Shown here one piece after another: positions 36,901 to 49,560 of a DNA stretch of 64,000 bases. The DNA lies in NCBI RefSeq assembly GCF_000006565.2, contig NC_031480.1, forward strand, positions 7,030,429 to 7,094,428, given 5' to 3'. Position numbers and translations under genes: made by a program. This DNA is from Toxoplasma gondii ME49. Taxonomy: Eukaryota > Apicomplexa > Conoidasida > Eucoccidiorida > Sarcocystidae. Under the pieces are notes generated by a model, which worked only from the letters and a program-made list of their open reading frames with translations, was not told the origin of the DNA and did no database searches. How positions within the stretch are numbered: the stretch's first letter is position 1; every line of letters begins with the position of its first letter.

Positions 36901-38349
36901 CGGTCGTACGAGAGAGGAAGAGACGTCATGTTCCCAGTATGTCGCAGGTGGCCGATGGCTCACTGTGTTGCTGCAGTGCGTGCAAGTACAGGGGGTCTTG
37001 AATTGTTGGCGATGACACGTATTTGAAGGACACTGTGCGTTGTAGGCAGAGGTCGAGAGCAGCGATCTGCATCGCTCGCTGTACCTACCACTGCACAATT
37101 CCACAGTGTCATACTGTACGTTTGATGACGGTTTTGGAAGTGGCTGAACCCACTGCCCTGCCGAGATGGGGTGTGGAAGGCATTGTTCATCCGCAGACGG
37201 TTTGTCGTGCACCAGCCGCTTGGGTGGGGCTAGTCATGCACTGGACGACACCAGAAACACCAGAGGGCAGACGAAGGCAGCTTGGATGTTTGTGTGAAAT
37301 GCGCATTTCGCTCGGAAGATTCAAGAGACGTACCTCCGACGACAGTCGAATGCGACGTGCAATTGCAAGGGCTTCGATTTGTTCGTTGATCCTCGGTGAA
37401 TCTGAGTGGGTCTTCAATTTTGTGGCGTCGGTAGCCCGCGGCTGTAGCATGACTTGGCCGGAGGGTACGTCGCAGCTTTGTTTCGAGTGGCGGATCGCCG
37501 TATCTTGCCGAAGCTTGATTCACGCTCCAGCACATAGCGGAAGTCGGTCACAACTCGAGACGCACGCGCATCAGCAGCGGCCGGCAGTCTTGACTTGACC
37601 GTCCGATCGCCTTTCGTGTCTGCACACAGGCTGTAGGCAACGGCTGGTGGACGTGACGCGGATGCGGGAACTGTGGTGAAAGCTGTATCGTGAGATACAG
37701 GGTAGCGGGGATTCTTCTACGTCTGCCACGGCGGCGAATCCAGATGTCCCAGAGAATCGTGGATAGATGAAGCCGTGGGGATGGTGTTGGAGCCGCGTTG
37801 GTGGAGAACACGTGAGTAGCACTCGATGCTCGGCGTGCGTGTGATTGACAACATTCGATCGATGACCGGGGGATCATAACCAATGAGAGTACTCAATAGT
37901 AGCTTTCGGTACAAGAACGGGAACACGTCAAGTTGTCGTCGGCAACGCACTGGGGTGACATCCATCGATCATGCGTACCAACGCACGGCGCCGCGTTACT
38001 GGAGGGCCGAGACGGCCGCTGGTGAGGGACGAGAAGCTCATGTATTGATGTGATTCGTGAGCCTCCCTGTGTCGGTCGTGTGCCTCACATGTGACCTTCG
38101 TGTCCGGTGGCCGAGAATGAGGTGCGCAGAACAGAAGGGGACAGGTTGGCTGCTGTAGGAGTAGAAGCCTTGAGGTTGCAAGAGGGACTCGACACTCACT
38201 TCGGGTGAAGCCGATTATGGTCTGGTCAGAATCGCGGCCCACGTGAAGGTTCTGGGAGTTTGCAACAGTCCATCAGGTCTGGTTTGCTCGGGGCCTGATG
38301 TGCAGCAAGAGTTGTCAACTGTTGGTCTGCAACGCAGCGTTGTGTCCTG
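33978..38349. repeat. Satellite R3, 1921-bp tandem units
   Basis: Unit 1 is 33978-35898 and unit 2 begins at 35899, with landmarks 1921 bp apart throughout. Unit 2 lacks about 396 bp present at the end of unit 1 (about 35598-35993), so unit 3 begins only 1525 bp later (about 37522). Unit 3 stops matching at about 38349. Copies are nearly identical apart from scattered substitutions. Long open frames on both strands (for example 35102-35833 plus and 35309-36010 minus) lie inside and are treated as by-products. Confidence 0.93.
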
Positions 38350-39084
38350 TATGCGGGATGTTCTGTCGATACAGTCATCCGTTGACGGAGTTTGGGTTTG
38401 GACTTGCGCTCACCGTCCAGCGTCACACTAGTCCAGGTTTGCCACGATACGATCAGTGGAGGATTTGGTTCGCTTTTTTCGTCAAGGGATGTCCGGGCTG
38501 TGGTTGTCTGGTGGGCGGAGGCGTGACTTGACAGGAGCGGCCGCAGGAACGTCCACCACGTTGGATATGGAACTATGCGTAGGTGCCCGTGTCGAATCCC
38601 GACCAAATCTGTAGTCGTGATTCGTCTCCAGTACGTCACGGTGGTCATGAGTGCGGCGGAGGAACATGGTTGAGTTGTGGGGCGTTGGGGCGTTGTGTAC
38701 ATAAGCAGCGGGGACGGAACCAGAAGCGACGGTGAGTCAATGGTAGCTACCTCGATAATGTGGTTTTGAAATTTTGTGTTTGTAGACCGTGTGACTTGCT
38801 GTGAAAACTTAGGTTGAGATTCGTCGAACACAATATAGTCCATATGAATTTCTTTTGGGTCACATCCACCGTGCGAGAATAATAATGTCCTTCGGTGCTA
38901 AAGTCCAGCATTTGTCGCTGTCGTTCCCGATGTGCCATGTCGTGGTATCACACGCGTTCGATAAGAGAGAATAGACCGGCGAGAAACGCTAGTAACGAAA
39001 CCGTTGTTATTCCAGATGCCGTCCCGCAGCTGGTCGCCTGTGGTGCATGCCTCCTCTTCTCACCGGCAACCGAAAAGGCGTCTG
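38350..39084. other. Junction between R3 and R4
   Basis: Sequence found once in the window. A 205-codon minus-strand ORF (38226-38843) begins here and runs into truncated R3 unit 3. It has no start context or homology I can recognise. Nothing else is supported. Confidence 0.35.
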
Positions 39085-39891
39085 TCAGGTGGCGAAGGCG
39101 AAGTACGTTGGCCGCCGCCAAGAAGCGATCTGTCTGCAGGCCGCCCTCGGAGAAATGCTGAGCGAGATCACAAATCCACTATGATCGTGGCTGAGGAGCA
39201 CAGTGTCACCATGAAGGACCGCCTGTGTAGGCTGCACGCATATCGAAAATGTCTCGTTACTGTTTAACGCGGTTCAAAACAGCACCTCGCTGCGCATCGC
39301 GTCCAGAAATGGGATGTAAGGAGCGCTGAAACTGTGGGAACCGTCATGCAGTGACTGCGGGCGCGTCTGAATAGATGAGCAGCCAGACGCAGATACCGCC
39401 ACAGCCTCTGCCACTGAGTAAATGCCAAATGCAGGGAGAGGGACTAGTGCGCCGCTGTCGGCCTTGGTGTGAGGCCGATTTGAGTGCCAGACGGATGCGC
39501 CCACACCTTCTCAGTGATGAACTGGAGAGGTGACCGCGGCAGTCCGAGCGTTGAGGCAGTCGTTCTGGCACGTGACGGCCGCATCTGTACAGCTTCAGCT
39601 TGTAGGAGGATCCACACTCAGCCCATGACGCCACCAGCATTCCATCAAACAAATGGCTCTCTGAAACTGGTTCTCCGCCGCTGTGCGTGTTCGGTTCAGT
39701 CAATGCGAGGAGCATGCCGCGGGACAACGCCTGTCCCACCCACAACTGTGTGCGTCGCCTGTTTTCCTGTCGGTGCTTGCCGTGCCGGCGATCTGTCCAG
39801 ACAGATTTCCTGACGCGGCATCCGTGTTCCAAGAGGGACGGTACGTGTGAGGAGGTTTCGGAGACCGAAGCGCGTTTGATGCGTGGCAAGG

Positions 39892-40036
39892 NNNNNNNNN
39901 NNNNNNNNNNNNNNNNNNNNNNNNNNNNNNNNNNNNNNNNNNNNNNNNNNNNNNNNNNNNNNNNNNNNNNNNNNNNNNNNNNNNNNNNNNNNNNNNNNNN
40001 NNNNNNNNNNNNNNNNNNNNNNNNNNNNNNNNNNNN
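39892..40036. other. Assembly gap (145 N)
   Basis: A run of N within R4. Aligning both edges with the complete unit (39891 matches 40753; 40037 matches 41336) shows that 582 bp should lie here, not 145. Confidence 0.95.
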
Positions 40037-42195
40037 TCCACTATGATCGTGGCTGAGGAGCACAGTGTCACCATGAAGGACCGCCTGTGTAGACTGCACG
40101 CATATCGAAAATGTCTCGTTACTGTTTAACGCGGTTCAAAACAGCACCTCGCTGCGCATCGCGTCCAGAAATGGGATGTAAGGAGCGCTGAAACTGTGGG
40201 AACCGTCATGCAGTGACTGCGGGCGCGTCTGAATAGATGAGCAGCCAGACGCAGATACCGCCACAGCCTCTGCCACTGAGTAAATGCCAAATGCAGGGAG
40301 AGGGACTAGTGCGCCGCTGTCGGCCTTGGTGTGAGGCCGATTTGAGTGCCAGACGGATGCGCCCACACCTTCTCAGTGATGAACTGGAGAGGTGACCGCG
40401 GCAGTCCGAGCGTTGAGGCAGTCGTTCTGGCACGTGACGGCCGCATCTGTACAGCTTCAGCTTGTAGGAGGATCCACACTCAGCCCATGACGCCACCAGC
40501 ATTCCATCAAACAAATGGCTCTCTGAAACTGGTTCTCCGCCGCTGTGCGTGTTCGGTTCAGTCAATGCGAGGAGCATGCCGCGGGACAACGCCTGTCCCA
40601 CCCACAACTGTGTGCGTCGCCTGTTTTCCTGTCGGTGCTTGCCTTGCCGGCGATCTGTCCAGACAGATTTCCTGACGCGGCATCCGTGTTCCAAGAGGGA
40701 CGGTACGTGTGAGGAGGTTTCGGAGACCGAAGCGCGTTTGATGCGTGGCAAGGGCATGTCTTGTGGGTGATTCCATTTGAGTTAAAATGCTACTGGTGGT
40801 ACCTGAAGCTGAGCGCACTGAGACTGACACAATCATCCCGGCTCCAGACGCTTCCCGACTGCGTCGCCTGACACCACTTGGTGACGTCATAGTGTTGCTT
40901 GCATCCGCGCACAGGCGGTAGGTGGCGGATGGCAGACGTGGCACGCTGGTGACCATAGTGGTGACGGATGGTATTAAAAGAGAATTTGCGCGTGAAGCAG
41001 GTACACCAGGGGGAGGATCCCATGGATATTGGTTACCAGCCGGGGAATGTTTGGTCCGTCGGCTCGGAGGTGGATGTGAGCTGTTGTGTATTTGTGGAAC
41101 GAGCGGTGAAGCCTGCCGAAATTAGCGGAACCGTCAGAGAATGCCGCCACGCGCCTGCGGGAAACAGTTGCAACGCCGATTGTTTGTCGTCACCGACTGT
41201 GCACGTCCTTATTTTCCTCACAACGACCACCGAGGGAGGTGTTTGCCAGATGGCGAAGGCGAAGTACGTTGGCCGCCGCCAAGAAGCGATCTGTCTGCAG
41301 GCCGCCCTCGGAGAAATGCTGAGCGAGATCACAAATCCGCTATGATCGTGGCTGAGGAGCACAGTGTCACCATGAAGGACCGCCTGTGTAGACTGCACGC
41401 ATATCGAAAATGTCTCGTTACTGTTTAACGCGGTTCAAAACAGCACCTCGCTGCGCATCGCGTCCAGAAATGGGATGTAAGGAGCGCTGAAACTGTGGGA
41501 ACCGTCATGCAGTGACTGCGGGCGCGTCTGAATAGATGAGCAGCCAGACGCAGATACCGCCACAGCCTCTGCCACTGAGTAAATGCCAAATGCAGGGAGA
41601 GGGACTAGTGCGCCGCTGTCGGCCTTGGTGTGAGGCCGATTTGAGTGCCAGACGGATGCGCCCACACCTTCTCAGTGATGAACTGGAGAGGTGACCGCGG
41701 CAGTCCGAGCGTTGAGGCAGTCGTTCTGGCACGTGACGGCCGCATCTGTACAGCTTCAGCTTGTAGGAGGATCCACACTCAGCCCATGACGCCACCAGCA
41801 TTCCATCAAACAAATGGCTCTCTGAAACTGGTTCTCCGCCGCTGTGCGTGTTCGGTTCAGTCAATGCGAGGAGCATGCCGCGGGACAACGCCTGTCCCAC
41901 CCACAACTGTGTGCGTCGCCTGTTTTCCTGTCGGTGCTTGCCTTGCCGGCGATCTGTCCAGACAGATTTCCTGACGCGGCATCCGTGTTCCAAGAGGGAC
42001 GGTACGTGTGAGGAGGTTTCGGAGACCGAAGCGCGTTTGATGCGTGGCAAGGGCATGTCTTGTGGGTGATTCCATTTGAGTTAAAATGCTACGGGTGGTA
42101 CCTGAAGCTGAGCGCACTGAGACTGACACAAAAAGCCCGGCTCCAGACGCTTCCCGACTGCGTCGCCTGACACCACTTGGTGACGTCATAGTGTG

Positions 42196-42215
42196 NNNNN
42201 NNNNNNNNNNNNNNN
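42196..42215. other. Assembly gap (20 N)
   Basis: A run of N within R4. The complete unit has about 210 bp between the matching edges (40896-41105). Single-base insertions and deletions cluster around the gap, which suggests low-coverage sequence. Confidence 0.95.
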
Positions 42216-43015
42216 GTGAAAGCCTGCCGAAATAGCGGGAACCGTCAGAGAATGCCGCCACGCGCCTGCGGGAAACAGTTGCAACGCCGATTGTTTGTCG
42301 TCACCGACTGTGCACGTCCTATTTTCCTCACAACGACCACCGAGGGAGGTGTTTGCCAGATGCGAAGGCGAAGTACGTTGGCCGCCGCCAAGAAGCGATC
42401 TGTCTGCAGGCCGCCCTCGGAGAAATGCTGAGCGAGATCACAAATCCGCTATGATCGTGGCTGAGGAGCACAGTGTCACCATGAAGGACCGCCTGTGTAG
42501 GCTGCACGCATATCGAAAATGTCTCGTTACTGTTTAACGCGGTTCAAAACAGCACCTCGCTGCGCATCGCGTCCAGAAATGGGATGTAAGGAGCGCTGAA
42601 ACTGTGGGAACCGTCATGCAGTGACTGCGGGCGCGTCTGAATAGATGAGCAGCCAGACGCAGATACCGCCACAGCCTCTGCCACTGAGTAAATGCCAAAT
42701 GCAGGGAGAGGGACTAGTGCGCCGCTGTCGGCCTTGGTGTGAGGCCGATTTGAGTGCCAGACGGATGCGCCCACACCTTCTCAGTGATGAACTGGAGAGG
42801 TGACCGCGGCAGTCCGAGCGTTGAGGCAGTCGTTCTGGCACGTGACGGCCGCATCTGTACAGCTTCAGCTTGTAGGAGGATCCACACTCAGCCCATGACG
42901 CCACCAGCATTCCATCAAACAAATGGCTCTCTGAAACTGGTTCTCCGCCGCTGTGCGTGTTCGGTTCAGTCAATGCGAGGAGCATGCCGCGGGACAACGC
43001 CTGTCCCACCCATAA

Positions 43016-45021
43016 CTTGTGTGTGGCTGTAACATATGGAGGCGCTATGGGGTAAGACACGAAATGCAAACTCCGGCGGCAACTCACAACAGGTCATCGT
43101 CATCCATGATTACGAGGTGCATCGGAGTTTTGCTTTTCTTCCTATATTTCGTCGTATGCCACTTATACCTCGCTATGCTAAGAAGTTGAGTGACGGTGAT
43201 TCGCAGCAATACTTGACGTCTCGGTGTACATCTGAGTGACGATGTCGTCTAAGCAGTTTGTATGTCTGTGCTGTGTATGAGTGCCGTAGGGTTCCTGAAT
43301 CGCTTGATATGATTGGTGTCGTCATGCTCTCTTGTACCGGTCCTGGGTGGGCAGCGACCGACCCGTACCGTCCTTGGTTTCAGCTGATTGATTGTGGCGT
43401 CATGACTTCGACGAGCCTGACCGCAATTGCCTCGAGCAACTGTTAGATAGCATAGATGTCCGTGAGCGTGAGGATCTGCCCTGGTCGGAGGACTTCAGGG
43501 TTGTGCTAAACACATTATGTACATGGTGACTACTGTGTTCCGGATAGTCGTGGCACGAGGCACCTCGACATGCTTTATTGAAGGCTTTGGATTCTATCTA
43601 CGCACCACAACTCGAGAACGAAATCGATTGGCTCACCTGACTCTGACATGGCAGACCCTGTCGGCATTTACACACAGGCCGTAGGCAGCAGCGAATGATG
43701 CGATGATTTATTGGCAACCTCCTGTCACTTATCATTCCTGGGATCCCGCCGAAGAGGATAAAGGATGACAACTGCGCGGAAATGGTCACGGATCTGGCTG
43801 GTGGCCGCCAGCAAGAAAGACGATCTACGTTAAAAAGACACCGCTGCCTTGCTCGCAGCAGCCAACCGATACACGGAAGGTCGCAGGCCACGTGAGCGGG
43901 CTCCGTGGTTGAGACGTTTTGGACGATGTGCCTGCGGGACGTTATACCTCTCAGATCTCGACTGGTGTTCTAAGCGAATTCACGTTTTTGCTTAGTCCGA
44001 GGGCGTAAGGACTTCACTGCGTGGTAAAGTGGGGCAGGAACCGGGCACCGTTTTTTCGGGTCAGTGAGACGCAACCGAAAAGATCGCTTGTAGCTGTGGG
44101 CTCCCAAGGGGCGGCGGAGGCACTGGAACAGGGCGCACTATCACCCTGCTACTCTCATGTGTTGTTGCGGTTCCACTGGTAAACATGGGTCCACCGTCCA
44201 GCTGTGAATGACAGTCTTAACGGGGTCACGGAATGTTGCTAGAGGCTTTTTCCGGGACGACATTGTTACTTTCCGTGTTTCACGCGAAGAGAGGACAATA
44301 GCGGATTGGAGGGTCACCATTGCAGTACACATACTGGATGCTAGATGTGACATGCTCACGAGTTCATAGGTGATGGGTTCTAGTTGTGGGTGGCCGCGAC
44401 ACCAGAACACGAATGCCAACGCTGGCGTACGGTCCGGCAACGCTACCTCCGGCGACAACTCACGACAGTCTGCAAGCACAGTGAATAAGACGTATAGAAG
44501 ACTCTGTGCTTCTCCTCTGTGCCTCGATGTCCAGCACTTCATACCTAACCGAGCTGCCTGAGCTGATCTTTGTTACTTGAATAAGTGCAGTGAGGAAACG
44601 TCGCAGCACTGCTATGGCGTGGCAGTATACATCGATGTGTCGATTGTTTCTTCATCGTTTCTCGCTCTGCAAGTAGCCAGTGTGTTGTCCGGTCTCCGAA
44701 TGGCTTGCGATGATTGCTGTCATCATCATGTGACGCTTTGCCATGGGATATGCTGCTGCCGGCGGAGGACGTCCGTGGTTATAGCCCTGTATGTTTGGGG
44801 GTCCGTGCTGCTTAACCGGTCTCAATCGACTCTGATGGCCAGTGAAATCTATGCCTACGAGGGCACCCAAAAATGTCCGATAAAATACCTCAACAGCCCT
44901 GTCCACAACGCCAGGTACGGGGCGAAAGACGTGCGCCCGCAGATCCGTCGCGACTGAACAGCACTCTACGAGTGACACACAGCTGTCCGTTACCCGATCT
45001 CTTTGGGTCCCGGCGGCGTCC
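43016..45021. other. Low-copy spacer with decayed satellite
   Basis: The core motif occurs at 43673-43687 (CACAGGCCGTAGGCA). An upstream stretch (CCACAACTCGAGAACG at 43608) resembles R3 (TCACAACTCGAGACGC). About 44.95-45.02 kb is a diverged version of 46.29-46.38 kb. No gene is supported; short ORFs at 43036-43239 and 44577-44957 lack context. Confidence 0.35.
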
Positions 45022-45640
45022 TCACGCGTCCTCCAAGGACCATTCATCACGGGTCGAAACCGAACGCAGTGCATTGGGGTATCTCTACTCGACGAGGTCG
45101 CGGACGATTTGCTTCGACACACAGGCGGTAGGCACCGGTTGGAAGGCATGAGGCACTGGAAACCAGTGTGATGGATGCAGGACGGAGAGACACAAGACGG
45201 TCGCAGGGCGTGCGAAGGGGACGAAACAGTACAAGGGTGCGGACCGGGGGTTTATTCATCGGCGACCAGAAGATGAGTTGTGTGGGTTTGTGTGTTGTGA
45301 GAACGAGATGTGCATTGTTGGGTGAGGAGCATGAGAGCGAAGCACGACCGCAGCGTGCGTTACGGAAACGTTGTTTGATGAGGCGTGCAGCTCGTAGCGA
45401 TGCTTCCGGATTATGTGGGCGTCGTTATTGCCGTCGTGCGATGGCGGAGCTTGGAAGCGGCAGGAGGCCACGCCGAAAGTCGACGCTCACACAAAAACGC
45501 GACGCCTTGCAAGAAAGCGTCGTGCCCTTTCTTGCAGTAGATTTCGGATCGACTAGTCTCAATGTTCACGGGAGAGGGCATTGGGTTGGGCACGCGTGAC
45601 GACATAGTCCGTTCTTACCGATATCGGTTTTGAACGGCTT
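45022..45640. repeat. Satellite R5, copy 1
   Basis: Near-identical to 46381-46995, 1359 bp downstream. It contains the core motif at 45120. The identical ORFs on both strands (45168-45599 plus, 45047-45259 minus) recur in copy 2. Confidence 0.9.
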
Positions 45641-46380
45641 CACGTCGGTGGACAGTTCCAGGAAAGAAACGTACGAGCGCGACAGCATGGCGACACGGGG
45701 GAGTGATGGAGAACCGCGTGGCAGGAGTGACTGCGAGGCGTCAGGGAGGTATCGGCTCCACCACTGTCGATGTGAGGAGAGATGAGGAGCGAGGCGCTCT
45801 ACCGTGCCAACGGTTCAGCAGTCAATGAAGCGACTCGAATGGTCAGACGATGTGAGCACCTTTTCGGCGGAAGACTGTGTGGGTAGTGGAAGGCGATGTT
45901 GAATATTCTCTGGGATATGTTATGGGCGTCTGGCTGTAGGTTGAGGAGGTAAGCAGCGGCTTGTTTCTGGCGGAAGACGTTCACCGAAACCACATGCAGA
46001 TGCAGTGCTGTACGTTTCCTTCTGGCACAGTCGGTGTTGATAGGCACCCATGCTAGGTCCGTGCCGAACATGCACTGATCTCTGCTTTTGTCGGTGAACG
46101 GAACACACGCAGGGGCGTTCGGAGTTGCCGCGCTGGGCCTGAGGTGTTGGCGGCACGCCCCGTTAGATCAGGTTCTACATGCATCTGTTTGTGTGGTTTC
46201 GTCTGTGTGTGTTGTCATTCGAGACGTCGTATTCAACGTTACAACTGCGTCGCGTGCCGATCGCCGCTATAGTACGTGGCGACAGAATGGTGCATCGCAG
46301 CACGAGATGATGCGTACGAGCATTCGGGGAGTCTGACGCACGTGTCCTGTGGTTGATCTCCTGGGGGGCTGGCGGCCACT
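45641..46380. other. Diverged part of the R5 period
   Basis: Between the two conserved R5 blocks. Only its last ~90 bp is recognisably related to sequence before copy 1. No gene is supported. Confidence 0.4.
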
Positions 46381-46995
46381 TCATGCGTCCTCCAAGGTCC
46401 ATTCATCACGGGTCGAAACCGAACGCAGTGCATTGGGGTATCTCTACTCGACGAGGTCGCGGACGATTTGCTTCGACACACAGGCGGTAGGCACCGGTTG
46501 GAAGGCATGAGGCACTGGAAACCAGTGTGATGGATGCAGGACGGAGAGACACAAGACGGTCGCAGGGCGTGCGAAGGGGACGAAACAGTACAAGGGTGCG
46601 GACCGGGGGTTTATTCATCGGCGACCAGAAGATGAGTTGTGTGGGTTTGTGTGTTGTGAGGACGAGATGTGCATTGTTGGGTGAGGAGCATGAGAGCGAA
46701 GCACGACTGCAGCGTGCGTTACGGAAACGTTGTTTGATGAGGCGTGCAGCTCGTAGCGATGCTTCCGGATTATGTGGGCGTCGTTATTGCCGTCGTGCGA
46801 TGGCGGAGCTTGGAAGCGGCAGGAGGCCACGCCGAAAGTCGACGCTCACACAAAAACGCGACGCCTTGCAAGAAAGCGTCGTGCCCTTTCTTGCAGTAGA
46901 TTTCGGATCGACTAGTCTCAATGTTCACGGGAGAGGGCATTGGGTTGGGCACGCGTGATGTCATAATCTGTTCTCACCGATGTCCGTTTTGAACG
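46381..46995. repeat. Satellite R5, copy 2
   Basis: Second copy at a 1359-bp spacing, with only a few substitutions. It contains the core motif at 46479. Similarity to copy 1 fades after about 46995. Confidence 0.9.
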
Positions 46996-48164
46996 GCGCC
47001 TTTGCTTACGGGATGACTTATTTGGGGAGGAGGTCTGCCGCGTAGTGGGACAATGTTGCACTGCAGCCTTCTATATGGTGGAGACTTTCACTAGCGTGTT
47101 TGGGCGCAGGTCGCGTTTCGGTTGATCGTTGGTTGTCAGAGTATGCGACCGATCGTGGCAGGAGAAGCCCTCAATCAGATCCTTGCTAGCTGTCCCGCGC
47201 AGTCGACATCAGAAAGTTTCGTCTGAACTTGTCACCAATTAACAGACGGTTTCGCCACATGGTCTCCTCCAACGGCGAAAACTCGAAGGGGCTGCAGGTA
47301 TGGCTGCAGAGACGTTTTCGAAAATTCGTGGACGTTGGCTTCGAGAGGATGCATGAGCACATGTATGTTGGTGGAAAGTAGAAAAGAAGGCATTTGATGA
47401 GCGTCTGCACTGTTTCCTGTGGCCGTGCTGCTTGGAGTCCTCAGCACCCTGAAAGCACGAGACTCTGACAGCACCAGGTTTTGGGAATGTGCGGTGCAAG
47501 TAGCCATCAAAGTCCCTGCTTGGAGGTTTCGCCTGACTCCAGCAACTTATGAATCGGCTTCTTCGCTTTTCCTCAAAGGCGGTAGGTAACAGCTGGCGAA
47601 TGCGTCAGCGTGGTGGATCAGTGTAGAGGGGGAAGTGGGATTGGAAAGGATCTGGTCGTCCGGTAAATATGCTGCAGGCATGGGGCCACACTCCGTACTT
47701 GGTTTGTGAACATGAAGGACGTGTGAGTGACAATGGTTCTCCAGTTTGAGTACGATCGATCATAGCACTTCACGGATTACCCAGAGGCCGTACAAAACAC
47801 CGGTTGACGATACTGTCTTTGGATACGGAAACGCAACACCACTAGCTGTCTTTGCCTGGCTGTTCCGTGGGGTGGGGTGCATCCGCCCACGCACATCGAA
47901 GCACGGTCGCATGCCGTGACGCCGTCCTGCCTACGAAAATGTTACAGTGCGGACTGTGACGGGCCGTCGATCTAACGCACAGGCGGCAGGCGCAGTGTGC
48001 CAAAGAGTCGGTGCCGACCTTGTGTATCCGACGGCTACAAATCACTATTTTGTGCATAAGGGCTTCGTTGAATTGGTGATATATGCTGTTGTCTCCACAT
48101 GCGTTGTGGCCAACTGGGTCACGGGGGGCCTGCGGGGCAAATCGACTGGTCGAGTCTCCCAGTG
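46996..48164. other. Low-copy spacer with two core motifs
   Basis: No gene is supported. Diverged core motifs occur at 47576 (AAAGGCGGTAGGTAACAGCTGG) and 47978 (CACAGGCGGCAGGCGCAG), each with a pyrimidine-rich left flank like the satellite copies. Confidence 0.4.
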
Positions 48165-48450
48165 CTATCCTTTTTTGATGTGACCTTTTTTGATCTATGA
48201 CATTTCCTCTGCGCCCTTACCAGGAAGCGAAAGTAGGCTTGGGGAGGCAGTGAGACGGGCGACGGATAATGTCCACTTGCTGTCTCACCTGATGAGTGAC
48301 ATGAGAGAGAGAAGTGTCCGATCGTGTCGTTATTTGTGTGGTGGCCCACATTGCTGTGTCGTGCGGCCACGTGTGTGGCTATTGATACTGTATCTGATGT
48401 AGAAGGGTGTGTACAGGTCGACGGTGAAAGGATCAGTGGGCGGCAGCGGG
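48165..48450. repeat. Satellite R6b, copy 1
   Basis: Matches 51594-51870, starting near the GATGTGACCTTTT / TGATCTATG stretch and ending after GTACAGGTCGACGGTG. Spacing is about 3425 bp, twice the R6 spacing, so R6 and R6b form a higher-order pattern. Confidence 0.85.
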
Positions 48451-48566
48451 CAGCGGTATTAAGACTCACTCCCAGCGCATCAGAATCCAAAGTGTTGCAA
48501 CGCCACGAGGCGCTCATAGGACCTGTCTCAGAGTGGGACTGACGTCGAAACGAGCAGCACAGTATG

Positions 48567-49560
48567 ATGCTGAACTTCTGGATCCTGTGCATCATAGATG
48601 GTATTCAGTGCGTGCATGTAGTCACCAGCTCTTGCTGCGCTCTCAACTGGCCGTTAATATGATCTCCGAACCCTGGCGTGTATTTTGCACGCAATGGCTG
48701 AACAGCTGGGGCACGCCGCGTAGCCGGCCGATGGAAATACGTCGGCTTTCAACGGTTCGTGTCTTCAGTGAGTTGGAGCGCACGGTACGACCATACATCG
48801 CGGTGCTTTCCCAGGCGGCCATGTGTATGTGATGGAGAATAATAAAGACGTTTGAGGGCCACATTTGCCTCGGTGGTCTCAGCTGCCAGTTGGACTACAG
48901 TAGTCGACGCCTCTGCTGGCCGCTTCACAGTTTGGGCATGGGGTTGGTGAGAGCGGTCTTTATTGCCCTCGAAACAGTCATGTATCGATTCTGACTGGGC
49001 GGCTGCCGATTTGCTACATTCGGCGCAAGAGGCTTGTGGTATTAGCCTCCGGCGAGAGAACAACCACCCAACTGCCTCTCCAACAGAATTTTCTGTGTGG
49101 GTGTCCAGCGGCACCCACCTGCTGCTCCACATCATATTAAGGAGATTGGTCCACGTTGGGTGAGTGACGAGTGACATGTGCTCTCGCGCTCGGTGCACCG
49201 ACGGTGCAGTCGGAGTGTGGCAGGTTTGTTGCTCTGGTTCGAGCCGCTCATGGTCCCCATGCTAGCGGCTGCACCGGGAGACGGAACCACTTAGCACTGG
49301 CCGTGTCTCACTAACAGAGACGCAGCACAGTGGCTGCGGCAGACTCCATGCGGTCACGTCGCGATTGTGTTCGCCCACATGAACAGGTGGTAGGCAAGGG
49401 TTAACCATCTGATGTGTTGTGACCGGTGTGGTGTAGGAAGGAATGAGGCGCTCGACGTGTCGAGGCATCCTGTGGGGTGTGCGACAGGCACTGAGCCAAA
49501 AGTGGAATGGGGTAGTAGTGGCGGCGGGCATGGTGTTGCGTTGGTGACTATGAGCGGCAT
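48567..49560. repeat. Satellite R6, copy 1
   Basis: Near-identical to 50282-51275, at 1715-bp spacing. Core motif at 49383, with ACATGAACAGG in place of the GCGTGCACAGG of the other two copies. Confidence 0.9.

Larger units (their letters stand above)
39085..43015. repeat. Satellite R4, 1299-bp tandem units with assembly gaps
   Basis: The landmark GCGGTTCAAAACAGCACC recurs at 39269, 40131, 41430 and 42539. The only gap-free interval is 1299 bp, and the two shorter intervals each contain a run of N. Copies are almost identical. The left edge is near GGTGGCGAAGGCGAAG at 39090 and the right edge near CCTGTCCCACCCA at 43012. A 183-codon minus-strand ORF (40206-40757, 41505-42056) recurs with the unit; homogenisation explains its conservation. 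Confidence 0.93.

Noticed and set aside
40206..40757. 183-codon minus-strand ORF repeated in every R4 unit, as a gene family
   Set aside because: Copies are nearly identical over the whole unit, coding or not, and opposite-strand frames are equally open. No start context or domain.
45168..45599. 143-codon Arg-rich plus-strand ORF in R5, as a nucleic-acid binding protein
   Set aside because: It lies within a homogenised repeat, with antisense frames of similar openness, and its arginines follow from CG-rich words.
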